A stretch of DNA of 64,000 nt from Clostridium aminobutyricum (lineage in GTDB: Bacteria; Bacillota; Clostridia; Peptostreptococcales; Anaerovoracaceae). The position numbers were made by a program, and so were the translations under genes. The notes beneath the pieces were generated by a model. It ran no database searches, was not told the DNA's origin, and saw nothing but the letters and a program-made list of their open reading frames with translations. Below are positions 8,735-20,000 of the stretch, piece by piece (position 1 is the stretch's first letter; every line of letters begins with the position of its first letter). The stretch is taken from positions 62,001-126,000 of the forward strand of contig NZ_JAFJZZ010000004.1 of assembly GCF_017255415.1 (NCBI RefSeq), in the 5' to 3' direction.

Positions 8735-9517
8735 TTATGCGGTGTAATAATTTCCAAGACTAAGTCTGAGTTTTCTAAGCGCAGAGGCATGTAATTGTGA
8801 AACCCTTGGTTCACTTATGCCCATCACACCCGCGATCTCCTTCATACTCAATTCCTTATTGTAATATAAAGATACCACTAATTGTTCGTTCTCTTTCAAT
8901 TCATGTATGGCGTTTTTTATCATCTGCGCCAATTCTTTTCTTTCTAACGTATATGTCGGGGCTGAATCCAAGCTTTGATCTTTCAAAAACTTTTCATTTT
9001 GACCTTCCTCTTGCAGCCCATCTACCAATGCATCTAACGATAAGATATTAAACAAATTGGTCTCGCTTAATGCTTTATGGTATTTACTAAGAGATATGCC
9101 CAGTTGTTCCGCCATTTCAGTCTCAGTGGGATATCTGCCTAAAGCAAAATATAAATCCGAAAAAGTCTGATCAATGGATTTCCCCAGTTTCCTAACATTT
9201 CTAGGAATCCAGTCTTGTTTTCTCGCTAAGTCAATAATAGCCCCTCTTATCCTTAAAGAGGCATACGTTTCAAATTTAGCATTCTTACCAGGATCAAATT
9301 TATCAATGACTTGCATGAGGGTAATAATGCCTTCATTTATTATATCGTCCATTTCTGCAAAACTAATATAGACACCACGCAATTGTATTGCAATAGTTTT
9401 TACAATTCCACTATAGTGCAACACGATTTCCTGTTTAACCGCTATATCATGTGTAGTCTTATATTGTTCAAACAGTTCTTCTACAGATTTAGCTTTCAAT
9501 AAATTATTGCATATCAT
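8735..9517 (-). CDS. fliA: RNA polymerase sigma factor FliA/SigD (sigma-28)
   Basis: This factor directs transcription of late flagellar and chemotaxis genes and is held inactive by FlgM (35842-36156). The 260-residue protein has region 2 (FAEMDDIINEGIITLMQVIDKFDPGKNAKFETYASLRIRG, residues about 50-95), region 3 with ARKQDWIPRNVRK, and region 4 with the helix-turn-helix LSMKEIAGVMGISEPRVSQLHASALRKLR. The last matches FliA/SigD rather than sporulation sigmas. It follows flhA by ten bases. In Bacillus flhF and flhG lie between flhA and sigD; here they are missing. Four motifs in this window fit its promoter preference. Confidence 0.95.
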   Translation of the reverse strand: MICNNLLKAKSVEELFEQYKTTHDIAVKQEIVLHYSGIVKTIAIQLRGVYISFAEMDDIINEGIITLMQVIDKFDPGKNAKFETYASLRIRGAIIDLARKQDWIPRNVRKLGKSIDQTFSDLYFALGRYPTETEMAEQLGISLSKYHKALSETNLFNILSLDALVDGLQEEGQNEKFLKDQSLDSAPTYTLERKELAQMIKNAIHELKENEQLVVSLYYNKELSMKEIAGVMGISEPRVSQLHASALRKLRLSLGNYYTA

Positions 9518-9527
9518 ACTCTACCCT

Positions 9528-11588
9528 TTACATGCTAATGTTCCCTAATGCTTGAATTTGCACATTGCTAGCCACTTCATTAAAAGCCAGCACATATACG
9601 TTTGGATAAAACTGCTCAATTAACCTATAAAAATATACTCTAATAACATTGCTTGTCAGGATTATCGGAACCGTATTCAGTTCCTTGAACTTACCAAGAT
9701 GTTCCCCAAGTTGAGTAACAATTTTTTGTATTAAATCCGGGCTCAACGCCAGATATACCCCATGTTCACTGCGCGTTAAGCTCGATAATATAGCTTTTTC
9801 CACCTCACTGTCCAACGTAACTACCATCAGTTGTCCGCTTTCACAAAATCTTCTGGTTATCGTACGTTTGAGTGCCGTTCGTACATTTTCCGTCATGACA
9901 TCAATGTCATTGCTGGATTGGACCGTATCAAGAAGACTCTCGACAACTGTCACCATATCCTTAATTGGGACGCCTTCTTTTAATAGGTTATATAAGACTT
10001 TCTGAAGCGTTCCGTACGAGATGACGTTCGGGATAGCCTCTTCAACCAATTCAGGAGAGGATTTTTTCGCGTTTTCAACGATCTGCATGATCTCTGCTCG
10101 AGTAAGCAGTTCGTGTGCATGTCTTCTAATAATCTCAGACAAGTGCGTCAACATCACCGAAAGTGGATCAATAACGGTGTATCCGTAGATTTCGGCCATA
10201 TCCTTCAATTCCGGAAGAATCCATTTGCTTGGTATTCCGTAGGCTGGTTCAATCGTTCGGATCCCATCAATGTCGCCTGTCGCATTTGGCGGTTCCAGTG
10301 CAAGATAATAATCTACCAAAAGCTCACCTTTTGCGATTTCTTCCCCTTTCAGTTTGATAGAATACTGATTGGCATTTAAAGCTGCACTGTCCCTTAAGCG
10401 GACAGATGGAACCACAAATCCCATTTCCTGCGCAAATTGTCTTCTAAAAATGACAATTCTGTTGATGAGATTTCCCCCGCTGGTTTCATCCACCAGCGGA
10501 ATCAAACTGTATCCGAACTCCATCTCAATCGGTTCCACATTGATGAGAGAGTAAATATTATTAATATCCTTAAAATAGGCATTTTCATCAAATTGCTCTT
10601 CCGGGTAGACTTCGCGAACTTCTTCTGCTTCCAGCTGCTTTTTCGCTACTTTATCTGAATATAAAAGTCTCAATCCAAGAACTATCAGGAATGTTCCCAT
10701 TATAACCGGCTGCCAAAACGGTGCCCCTGGTATGATAATCATAGCTAAAATGGTAATGCCGGCAGCGATTAGTACCCTCGGTTGTGAAAGGAATTGTTTT
10801 AATACATCTTCATTCAACGTTCCTTCTGCTACCGATCGTGTTACGATCATGCCTGTCGCAGTCGAAATCAACAAGGCCGGCATCTGGGAAACCAATCCGT
10901 CTCCAATCGTCGCAATGGAATAAATCTCGAGCACTTCACTGAAAGGCATACCCCCCTGAACAAGGCCGATAATCGTTCCGGCTATAAAGTTGACAAGTAC
11001 GATTATGATGGACATAATCGCATCGCCCTTTACAATCTTCGTCGCTCCATCCATCGCTCCGTAAAAATCAGATTCCCGTTGAATCTTAATTCTCCTGAGC
11101 CTCGCGTCCTCCTCGTTAATCAGTCCTGAGCTCAAGTCGGCGTCAATCGCCATCTGTTTCCCCGGCATAGCATCCAAGGTGAATCTTGCTGCAACTTCAG
11201 CTACACGTTCTGCACCCTTCGTGATAACGATAAATTGAACCAATACTAAGATCAAAAAGATCAGTACCCCCACTACGATATTGCCTTGGAGTACGAATTT
11301 TCCGAAAGTGGCGATGACTTGTCCAGCCTCGCCCTGATGCGTCAAAATTAACCGGGTGGAAGAAATGTTCAGCGCCAGCCGAAACAAGGTCGTAACCAGA
11401 AGCAAGGATGGAAATATGGAAAATTCCAGCGTCTCTTTAATGTACATGGTCATCAGCAGAATGATGAGTGCAATGGTAATGTTGATGACAAAAAGCATGT
11501 CCAAAAGGAACGGGCTAAGCGGCACGATAAACATCACCACAACCATGACAACGAACAACGCTACCACGTTATCTAACAGTTTTCTCAT
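9528..11588 (-). CDS. flhA: FlhA export-gate protein
   Basis: FlhA forms the nonameric ring of the flagellar type III export gate and docks chaperone-cargo complexes. The 686-residue protein has eight hydrophobic segments in about residues 1-310, including the conserved cytoplasmic loop with AARFTLDAMPGKQMAIDADLSSG and the EEDARLRR region. A soluble C-terminal domain occupies about residues 340-686, with VDPLSVMLTHLSEIIRRHAHELLTR. Length and motifs are standard. It lies 90 bases after flgB and ten before fliA. Its usual neighbour flhB is about 43 kb away at 54580-55653, so the export-gate operon is split in this genome. Confidence 0.97.
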   Translation of the reverse strand: MRKLLDNVVALFVVMVVVMFIVPLSPFLLDMLFVINITIALIILLMTMYIKETLEFSIFPSLLLVTTLFRLALNISSTRLILTHQGEAGQVIATFGKFVLQGNIVVGVLIFLILVLVQFIVITKGAERVAEVAARFTLDAMPGKQMAIDADLSSGLINEEDARLRRIKIQRESDFYGAMDGATKIVKGDAIMSIIIVLVNFIAGTIIGLVQGGMPFSEVLEIYSIATIGDGLVSQMPALLISTATGMIVTRSVAEGTLNEDVLKQFLSQPRVLIAAGITILAMIIIPGAPFWQPVIMGTFLIVLGLRLLYSDKVAKKQLEAEEVREVYPEEQFDENAYFKDINNIYSLINVEPIEMEFGYSLIPLVDETSGGNLINRIVIFRRQFAQEMGFVVPSVRLRDSAALNANQYSIKLKGEEIAKGELLVDYYLALEPPNATGDIDGIRTIEPAYGIPSKWILPELKDMAEIYGYTVIDPLSVMLTHLSEIIRRHAHELLTRAEIMQIVENAKKSSPELVEEAIPNVISYGTLQKVLYNLLKEGVPIKDMVTVVESLLDTVQSSNDIDVMTENVRTALKRTITRRFCESGQLMVVTLDSEVEKAILSSLTRSEHGVYLALSPDLIQKIVTQLGEHLGKFKELNTVPIILTSNVIRVYFYRLIEQFYPNVYVLAFNEVASNVQIQALGNISM

Positions 11589-11678
11589 TTAAAAGTCCTC
11601 ATTTTTATTTTATGTCCATTTGCAAGCTTCCGTCTTATTTCGGTTCAAAAGGTTGTCAGACAGAAATTACACATCCAG

Positions 11679-12071
11679 CTAGCCTTTACCGATTGCTGAC
11701 CTAATCCTAGAAAACTGGTCATTAATCTGGAAAACATGATACTGATATTGAAGCTGTGCCCTGCTTAATTCCACTTGTTCAACATCCAGATTGACATTAT
11801 TGCCGTCCAATCGGTTACTCTCTTCTTCACTAACGTCTATTTTAACGTTTGTGTCTAAAATCGCATCTCTAATGTCACTTGCCTTTGGATTTTCTATATT
11901 TTTAAATTTAGCCAGCTTTGAACTCAATTCATTTTCAAAACTGATTTGTTTCGATTTATATCCGGGCGTATCTATATTCGCAATGTTTTCCGAAATGATT
12001 CGTTGTTTTTCCCACAAATAGTCCAAACTTTTTTGGGAAAGCAGCATATTATTGTTATCAATCCAACTCAT
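11679..12071 (-). CDS. flgB: FlgB proximal rod protein
   Basis: FlgB is a proximal rod subunit in the periplasm-equivalent space. The 130-residue protein has the N-terminal motif ISENIANIDTPGYKSKQISFE and a C-terminal helix (NVNLDVEQVELSRAQLQYQY), matching FlgB, which normally begins a flgB-flgC-fliE run. The ATG at 12071 is chosen because a GGGGG ribosome site lies eight bases upstream; the longer frame starts before that site. flgC and fliE do not follow; flhA does. A good sigma-A promoter stands 80 bases upstream. The gene is thus detached from its usual partners, which may lie outside the window. Confidence 0.88.
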   Translation of the reverse strand: MSWIDNNNMLLSQKSLDYLWEKQRIISENIANIDTPGYKSKQISFENELSSKLAKFKNIENPKASDIRDAILDTNVKIDVSEEESNRLDGNNVNLDVEQVELSRAQLQYQYHVFQINDQFSRIRSAIGKG

Positions 12072-12156
12072 CGTTTTATCCCCCTCGATATACTTTTTAT
12101 TCAATAAATGTATTATTTTTACAACTACTTCTTCTCTTTATCTTCATTTGTCTCAC

Positions 12157-12185
12157 ATTATACTATTTTTTACGCTATTTAACAA
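12157..12185 (-). promoter_or_regulatory. Sigma-A-type promoter of flgB-flhA-fliA operon
   Basis: On the minus strand TTGTTA (12185-12180), 17 bases, TATAAT (12162-12157). It sits about 85 bases before flgB. A vegetative promoter here would place fliA and flhA in the early class, before sigma-D genes. Confidence 0.65.
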
Positions 12186-12362
12186 TAAAATTTGACAAAA
12201 AAGTGCATTAAGCCGATCCCCATATTCTGGATTATTTCACCATTAATTTTTTTAATTTTCCTACATGTTGAAAATATCTCCCAAGCAATATACCCCTTCT
12301 ACTAGCTTTAGCTAAAATTTGTCTTAACAAATAATACTAGAGGTGTTTAAACTGTTTAAAAA

Positions 12363-12391
12363 AAGGTCATACCAATTTCAAATGTGACCTT
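12363..12391 (-). terminator. Terminator left behind rhs remnant
   Basis: AAGGTCA (12363-12369) and TGACCTT (12385-12391) pair with a 15-base loop. Read on the minus strand it is followed by a run of seven T, so it would stop transcription arriving from the rhs remnant and immunity genes to its right. The remaining 12072-12440 stretch is AT-rich and holds no gene I can support. Confidence 0.6.
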
Positions 12392-12439
12392 AAACCCATA
12401 ACAGATATTAGTTTTTCAACATCGGCTGCATCAGTGATT

Positions 12440-12535
12440 TTATTCGCCATTCGCTGTTGATGAGCCCATTTCCTCGATATATCGGTCGGTGGCAGCACCG
12501 TTTGCATCCAGACCTAATCCGATGTTTTGTCCTTT
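12440..12535 (-). pseudogene. Remnant of an Rhs core (YD-repeat) gene
   Basis: The minus strand reads KGQNIGLGLDANGAATDRYI and continues to a stop at 12440-12442. It aligns with the intact Rhs protein at the segment EGQNISLELDANSGVVNRYI (DNA about 15380-15450), with long identical DNA blocks such as CTGGATGCAAAC. No start and no rest of the gene remain. It lies downstream of the DUF2019 gene and in front of an old terminator, as expected for the tail of a displaced rhs module. Confidence 0.75.
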
Positions 12536-12569
12536 ATAAATCTTATTTTGTATATAATAGCATTACCAC

Positions 12570-12610
12570 AAAAATCCCCTGAAGAGTTTGAACTCCATCA
12601 AGGGATTTTT
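12570..12610. terminator. Terminator after DUF2019 gene
   Basis: AAAATCCC with CTGAAGAG (12571-12586) pairs imperfectly with CTCCATCAAGGGATTTT (12592-12608), flanked by A and T runs on both sides. It follows the end of the DUF2019 gene by about 75 bases. Confidence 0.7.
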
Positions 12611-12683
12611 CTTAAAGAATACTTTTATATTGTCGATATTTGATTACTTACAATAGCTTCATGATCACTGTAAAAAGACAAAA

Positions 12684-13040
12684 CTAATCAATGCTTATTT
12701 TTCTAGCCTTTAAGGATAGTTCAGCATTAAGACCCAATATACCTGCTCCTGGCATCTTTGAAATTGCTAATAATCGTTCTTCTGCTTGATGTTCTTTATA
12801 ATTTAAATCCAAAGCTTTTTCAGCAGCCCAGATTTGTACATTAATGTTCTCATGTTCTAATAGAATATCTAACATCTGTTTCGCAATCTCTATCTCATTA
12901 TCCATTACCTTGTAAATTTTAAACCGTTTCGCACTTGCCTTATTACCTTTTTTATATTCACCGGTATACGTAGCTTCTCCCTGAATTATAGCATTTTCTA
13001 TAAAATCGTTAATTAATTTATTTGTGTCGTAAGTTTTCAT
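12684..13040 (-). CDS. DUF2019-type protein, probable orphan immunity protein
   Basis: The 118-residue helical protein resembles the DUF2019 family: DFIENAIIQGEATYTGEYKKGNK, then LLEHENINVQIWAAEKALDL and a Leu-rich C-terminal repeat, as in HEAT-like proteins. Members commonly lie beside polymorphic toxins and are taken as immunity proteins. Here it sits between two scraps of rhs sequence (12440-12535 and 13183-13206), downstream of a complete rhs gene and its own adjacent immunity candidate. The reading is therefore an older immunity gene retained after its toxin tip was replaced. GGAG seven bases before the ATG supports the start. The toxin it once matched is not visible. Confidence 0.7.
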   Translation of the reverse strand: MKTYDTNKLINDFIENAIIQGEATYTGEYKKGNKASAKRFKIYKVMDNEIEIAKQMLDILLEHENINVQIWAAEKALDLNYKEHQAEERLLAISKMPGAGILGLNAELSLKARKISID

Positions 13041-13182
13041 TTTATAGCTCCATACCTCTTTAATACATCCTTGCTAAAATTATATTGTATATATCTCCTT
13101 TGCTTCAAGCATTAGAAAAGCGATTTTAAAATTAAGCACCCACACTTGTCCTAATTCTATTAATACTAATGCTACGCTTCTG

Positions 13183-13206
13183 CATAAGCTATAAATCCTA
13201 CATCTA
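13183..13206 (-). pseudogene. 24-bp scrap of rhs gene
   Basis: This stretch matches 14993-15016 of the intact rhs gene at 23 of 24 bases, in the same orientation; the minus strand would read LDVGFIAY just after the Rhs core. Sequence on both sides is unrelated. It marks another old recombination or deletion end within the rhs module array. The surrounding 13041-13281 has no other recognisable gene. Confidence 0.6.
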
Positions 13207-13281
13207 GTCTGTTGTAGGTGGGTGATCGTAAACCCAACGCCCACTGCTTTTAACAGGCCTCCTTAAGAATCCTCAAAGCTC

Positions 13282-13932
13282 TTATGGTTCAAGCAATTTT
13301 ATTTTTTTATATAGCTCTGTAATTTTATTTTTATCATCGATTAGATCAGCTGGAACCTTTTCCTCCAATTTAAGTAATATATCATTCAGAAAATTGAAAA
13401 TGACTAATTTAAATTCAGTTTTCGGTATTATGCGAATCCCTCTAGGATTCGCAAATATTATTTCTTTTTCTCGGTAAAAATCATTGTTCCAAGATATCTC
13501 CACATTCTCCTGTTCCCTTCTAAAATATACATTAGATAGAAATGATCCACCTCTATTGCAAAACCAAGAGTGTTTAAAAAGCCATGAACTTTTTGCCTGA
13601 TACCATAAATATATTTCATCTTCTTCATCAGAATCAAAATCATCGGCATTTTCAATTAACTCTAACGTACTCTCTCCCTGCACAGGCAATGGAAATGGAT
13701 CATATCCTATTAAATATTGCATATTTTCGCATAACCATTCTAATATATAGATTAGATTCCAATTGTAATCAGTATTCTTATTATCTATTGTGTATTGACA
13801 TATATCTTTTCCTTCAATCAATAACTTAAAAACACCCCACGATTCTCCTACGATTCCTTTTTCATTATGAGGATTTGACAAAAAAGTATATTGGATTGCA
13901 AATTTGTTAGGGTTGCCAAAATTATTATCCAT
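13282..13932 (-). CDS. Unrecognised 216-aa protein, likely immunity protein of the Rhs toxin
   Basis: I do not recognise a named family. The protein is soluble, rich in Trp, Phe and Asp/Glu, and has no signal peptide, so it should act in the cytoplasm. Visible features are an acidic run DDFDSDEEDE near residue 100, the segment NVYFRREQENVEISWNN, and a C-terminal Lys/Leu-rich helix. It is the first gene downstream of the rhs toxin gene, 90 bases away, with a GGAGG site before its ATG. In Rhs and WapA systems that position is normally the cognate immunity gene, and this is the basis of the call. A 30-bp perfect palindrome separates the two. Confidence 0.55.
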   Translation of the reverse strand: MDNNFGNPNKFAIQYTFLSNPHNEKGIVGESWGVFKLLIEGKDICQYTIDNKNTDYNWNLIYILEWLCENMQYLIGYDPFPLPVQGESTLELIENADDFDSDEEDEIYLWYQAKSSWLFKHSWFCNRGGSFLSNVYFRREQENVEISWNNDFYREKEIIFANPRGIRIIPKTEFKLVIFNFLNDILLKLEEKVPADLIDDKNKITELYKKIKLLEP

Positions 13933-13977
13933 TTGCTACACCTCCAAGACAAAATTAAATATCAAAATAATTTTTCT

Positions 13978-14007
13978 AAGGCATAATGCTTTAAAGCATT
14001 ATGCCTT
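13978..14007. repeat. 30-bp perfect palindrome between toxin and immunity genes
   Basis: AAGGCATAATGCTTT (13978-13992) is followed at once by its exact reverse complement (13993-14007). It lies directly after the rhs stop codon and about 45 bases before the next gene. On the minus strand a broken T-rich run follows, so it could act as a partial terminator or as a 3' stabiliser that tunes toxin against immunity. Confidence 0.75.
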
Positions 14008-14021
14008 GAATATATAATATT

Positions 14022-17000
14022 TTACTTATTTTTTATAAATTTAGTATATTGTGAATTTGTTATTAGCCCATCTTTTTTCATCTGTCTTAGTATATCTGCC
14101 GGTACTTCTTGCGCTGGATTAATAACCTCATAAGCATGCCATCCACCTTGATTATCTGGCTGAAATTTTACTAGTTTTCCATCTTGGACATTATATAACT
14201 GTTTAGTATTAGTTGAAGAGTATGCAGAATTTAAGGATTTTTGCCCCACAGTTTTATTATTCCAGAATGGATCTGCACTTACATCACCTCTTGAGGCTCC
14301 TTGATGCTTCCCATCATTTGGAACAAGCTTTCGTTCAGTTTTGTTCACGCCCTTACTTGCAATACCGCAAGGATTAGTTCCGGTATTGTGTACAAGAACC
14401 TCTGAATCGGATACATAGTATGTATGCCAGCCTTGTACCTCAAAGTTATAGACCTTTATAGGAGTTTCCAGATTTTCTATCTTTAAGGCTTCTACTTTCG
14501 CTGTTTTTCCGTTTGCTAACTCCAATACATCCGCCACTTGTAAGTCTTTTGCTTCTACCCATCCTTTTCCGACAACATAGAATGGATGCGGGAAGGTTGT
14601 TCTTATTTCTGTATCTTGTACAGTAATATGGATTAAATCATAAGCCTCATTGATAAAGATTTTCTTTACTGCCTTATATCCCTTTTCTCTTGTTTTGACA
14701 TTTTCAGCATAAACTTTATCTCCTATTGTGATGTCTTCAATCTTCTTATGTCCTGATTTTGTCTTGATTAAAGTATCTCCGGTAAAACAAATCCCTTTAA
14801 CAGCTTTGCTATCTGAGTTCTTGATCGCTTTTTCTACAATCTTCGTTACATCTGCAAGATTATCCGCTTTTTCAAGAGCTCGTACTATTGCTCCGCCTCC
14901 TGTTAAGCCCGGAACAACTGCACAAAGCGCATCTGCTGCCAGTGCAGCCCAATTTCCGCCACTATTCGGATCTTTTACTATTTTCCAGATGTCATAAGCT
15001 ATAAATCCGACATCTAAAACCACATCTATAAAGTTCCCACTCGGATCATTATACATTACTGGATTGTTTTCGCAATAAGTATACAAATTCAAGCTCAGTG
15101 GGTCACTTTCTTTGCCTTTTACCGTGTCTTCTGTCAAGAACCTTCCGATCTCAGGCTCATAATATCTCGCTCTTAGATAAATGCTTCCTGTCTCTGAATC
15201 AAAATATTCTCCGCAGTATCTAAATGGATTTGTGTCATTAGGATCACTGTTCTTTTCATTTCCAAAGGCATCATACGCATATTCTTTTATGACAGTACCT
15301 GCATTGTCAGCTAATTGTACCACATCACCATGTCCATTGAACAGATACCAACCATTTTTATCACTGTTAATCAGTCCGTTTCCTCGGATGTATCGATTGA
15401 CAACCCCACTGTTTGCATCCAGCTCTAAGCTAATGTTTTGACCTTCCCATATATGAGTCGTTGTTACTCCATTTACCGTCTTAGAAAGCCGTAATCCATC
15501 CGGTTTGTAGGTATAAATACTGGAACCGCTGCTGTTTTGTACACCAATCAATCGGTCAAATCCATCGTATTGATATACTTCACCACCCTTGAAATCCAAA
15601 GAAAGGGCAAGGGATTCATTTCCGGTTTTATCCTTTAAAATTCCGGTTTTCTTAGCAATGGTGTTGCCGTTGTTGTCATAATAGTAATCGGTAATTTCCG
15701 ATTCGCTTCCTATTTGCTTCGTTTCGATGGTCAGTCGATTATCTACATCATACGCATAGCCTACGGTATAATTATCTGCTCCGCTTACCGCCATAGTTGC
15801 ACGGTTTCCGGCAGCATCAAACGTGTATGCCTTGGTAATCGCATCCGAGGCCCCACTTTCCGCTTCCTTGCTCAGCCTGCCCAAGCCGTCATACGTATAA
15901 CTTGAGGTTCGTCCTTTATTATCTGACTTCGCCGCTTGATTTCCGTCCAAATAATAGGTATACGAATACTTCGACAGAGTATTTGCTCCATTCTTATTAT
16001 GCAGAGAAATCACTAAGTTTGCCAGATTATATGCATAATCTGCACTGTCTCCGTTTCCGTAAGTCAGGCTGCTTCTATTGCCATTGATGTCATAAGTATA
16101 CGTAGCAACTAACTTACCGCTTTCATAGACTTGACTTAATCGATCTTTTTTGTCATAGGCATAGGTCATTGCTTTTTTAGAAGTGCCGTTTACCTTTACG
16201 TCGGAAGTTTTTAAATTACCATTCACATCATAGGTATAGCTCTTTTCTATGCCGTTTGAATCCGCTTCCTTCGTAAGTCTTCCACGCTCATCGTAACTGT
16301 AGTCGGTTCGGATATTTCCGTTTTGACTAAAGGCTAGCGCTCCCGTTGCGGTATAACCCATAGTTTCCAGTTGAGTAATTCCGTCCTCTGCAACATTTTG
16401 GCTGAGCTTTCTCGAAAGTCCGTCATACGTATAATCTATTTTAATCCCATTTTTGTTTATTTTAGAAGTCAAATTACCGTTTATATTATATGTATAGGTT
16501 TCTTTTAAGCCCAACGGATCGGTTAGACTGATCAGGTTTCCGTAACGGTCATACTCGTACACCGTCCTCTGATTGCCGCCTATCGTCATGGCCGTCTTGT
16601 TCCCTACTGCATCGTATTCATAATCTACTTGACTTGCCAAACTATTTCCATCATAACTTTTTACCTGAACCAGTTGATTCTTCGCATTATAGACATAGTC
16701 CACCTTTGTAAAATTCGCTTCAGTTCCCGGCAAACTGTTTTCTACTTGCTTTTGAACCAAGTTACCGTTTGCATCATAGTAACATTTTGTTATTGCCTTA
16801 GAATCCGCAGTAAACGGAGTCTCTGTTTTAATTAATCTGCCAAGAGAATCATAGGTATAAATCGTACTGTAGGTTCCTCCGCCTGCATTGCTCTTTGCAT
16901 CTGTTGCGGAAATTTTATTCCCTGTCGCATCATATTTCGTTGTGATATAGTTGCCAAATACATCATATTGATTTGATACTTGACCATCAAAATTATATTC

Positions 17001-20000
17001 ATATTTTGTGGTATAATCTTCCGGAAAATTTTCCGTATTAGCTCTCGCAGCTTTTTCTTTTATTGGTTCTCCAAGATAATTGTAGATGAAAGTAGTGAAT
17101 ACTTCAGAGCCGTTTATAAAATTTCCCTTTTTAAAAACTCTTCCATACTTATCTACATATTCAGTAGAAATAATCGTCTTACTGTTTTCATCTCCATCTA
17201 CACTCTTAGTAATCTTATCGTCGTAGTAGATATAGTTTTCCTGTGATAACTTAGTATTGGAGGAATTCATGGCACGTTTATTGGTCACACGATCTTTGTA
17301 ATCATAACTATAGATTATAGCTCTGCCACCTTCTGACACATTATTTTGCTCTTTTGTCAATCTATATAGGCTGTCATATTCATTCGCTTTCAGCAGTTTT
17401 GCGCTTCCACCATCTATCGCATAAACCGCAGTCAAATTTCCAGCTGCATCATACTGATACTGGGTTATGTACCCTCTTTCATCCGTTACTGTAGTTTGAT
17501 TAGCAGCAGTATTGTACGTATAGGTTTTTGAACTTCCGCCTGGATATTGTATTTTCAGTATTCTGCCAAGGGCATCGTACGTGTACGTGGTAACATTTCC
17601 TTTACTGTCTGTTTCAGTCGCAATTCGCCCGTAAATATCATAAGTAGCCTGTCCTGATACACTTCCAATATTTTTCCCGTCTGCATCTTGAATATTTTGG
17701 ACGGTTACCCCTGTCAAATAAGTTCCTGATATATACGTGTTATCAGTCTGGATATATTTTCCGTCGACAACATTCGTATATCTTTTGGTTTGCGTTACAT
17801 TTCCGTAAGTATCATAGTTGTATTCGCTCTTTACCTTTAAATTTCCGTTTTCATATACCTCCGATTTTACGATTGTTTCTCCTTCATCTGAAGGCGTGTT
17901 TTTTTCTAATATTATAGTATTGGCATCTCTTTTATAAGTTTTACTTAGCAAAAAGTTATACAGACGATCATAAGTCATTGATACCTTATATAGGGTATCC
18001 AAAGTATTTCCATCAGACAAAGCAGGCCAATAATTAATTACATTACCTTTGTTATCATAGTCAAAGCATTCAACTGTTGTACGCGACTGATGGTCTGAAG
18101 TATCACTGCGCACTGCTGTTATTTTTATTTTAGATGGATGAACAATCCGATTATACACTCGATATTCATTTGAAATATCCTCTTTTAAATCAGAACCTAA
18201 ATAGGTTTTTTCCTGTACACAAACACCCATTTTACGCGGATCAAAATAATATTCTTTTACGATATTCCGATCGCTATCTTTTTCTTGAATCCAATACTCT
18301 TTCCAATCGTCAAAGCAGCGATCTTCTCTTAGCGTATTGTTATACCCATCAGCGTTATAAAGTATATCTTTGGTTTGACCTGCTCGTTTATATTGATTTG
18401 AATAAACGTATTCTTTTTGATTGCATACTAAAGAGCCTTTTTGGTCATATCGTTTTTTTATTGCAATATCCATAATACAGCCGTAGTCATACCAGTTGTT
18501 GTATCTTGGATAATATTCATAATTAACCGTTAATCCTGTAGGATATATAATTTTCGATAATCCTGCATAAAAATTTGGATAATATCGAGCACCATCATCA
18601 AACGGATCAACTCGCATAAACAAATTGTCTGTTTTGGATTTAAAACGTGCCGCGAAATCTGAAGAGCACTGAATATCTGAATAGCTATAAGTGGTTTCTT
18701 CCCCTTCTTGGTTAATAACTTTTACAAGATTGTACTCATTATTTTGACCTGGATATTGTTCATATTGATCTAATTTATCTATTGTTCTAGCAACATTTTG
18801 ATTAATAACATAGGTGATCTTTTTTCCGTCAGGAAGGGTTAACACTTTATTATATCCGCTGCCAGCTGCTTGATTTTTAATAGTTGTTATTCTTCCTACT
18901 GTATCCGTTATAGTTATTTCAACCATGTTATTTACAATGGTATATGTAAAAGAAATCGTATTTCCGAATCTATCTACGATGGCAATCAATCTACCTTCAG
19001 AATTAAAATATTCTTTTTTCCCATCAGCATATGTTACGACATAGGAAGAAGTTTGTCCTGCAATACTTTTTGATTTTTTAGCGAAAATTACATCTTTATA
19101 CGTATAATGACCAAGATTATTTACCCAATTTGTTGAAATTCCGAATTCTCTGCCATCAGATAAGTGAAGTTTCATATAGTCATAGTAAAAATCGTCTATG
19201 TCTATATATGAAAAGTTAAATTTCCAACCCGTTCCTAGCTGCCATAAAGAATCATTTTTCGTTACTGGTGTTGTATACTGCATAGCGCTTATGCTTGTAG
19301 CATCTGTAGTCATTTCTGTCTTAAATAAATGCGCAGCATAATAGTCCTCTTTATTGTCAATTTGTTTCTGATTATAGTATCCCCGTAGCTGAGAAGATCC
19401 TATAAAATCGTCAAGGATCAACTTATATGAAGTATCTTCAAACCTTTCACCCATCGTGCCATCTTCATTCTTCGTAAAATGGTACTCTCTTTCATATACC
19501 TTCATTCTTGAATCCAAATTTTTCCCGTATTTCAACCTTGCTCCGAGATCATAATAATTGGCATCATCCGTACTATATTGCCTTTGAATTACTAGATCCA
19601 GCCCACCTGCACCTGGCAACACAGCATCTGTGGAATCATAATTGAGTGTTCCTGCAGAGAGGTTAATCTGCTCATTGGCTGTAACAGTATGTTGAAAAGG
19701 TGCACTTAACGACTTTTCTTTGTCATATTTGACATCTTCAAAAGGATCTGATGACGTTGAGGATAACGCTGCTCGCATGAGCCCTTTAGAATTTGTCTTA
19801 TTTGACCACTCTCTTTCTTTTGTGGACATAACTTGATCTCTTGTATCATCTTGAATAGATTTCTGTATTTCTTCAGGTGTCAATCCATATCCCAGCATTT
19901 TAAAGTACGTTAATATTACCGTTTGAACACTTTCTCCTTTTTCTTCTGAATAGCTAAAAAACTCAGGGCTTATTCTGAAAAATTCACAAAGTTTTGATTT

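Noticed and set aside
9320-9517. Search for flhF or flhG fragments between flhA and fliA
   Set aside because: The two genes are ten bases apart; there is no room and no remnant.
13207-13260. GTGGG...CCCAC inverted repeat next to the rhs scrap, considered as an attachment site or small RNA
   Set aside because: Only five paired bases with a long loop and no direct repeat partner; no support for an att site.
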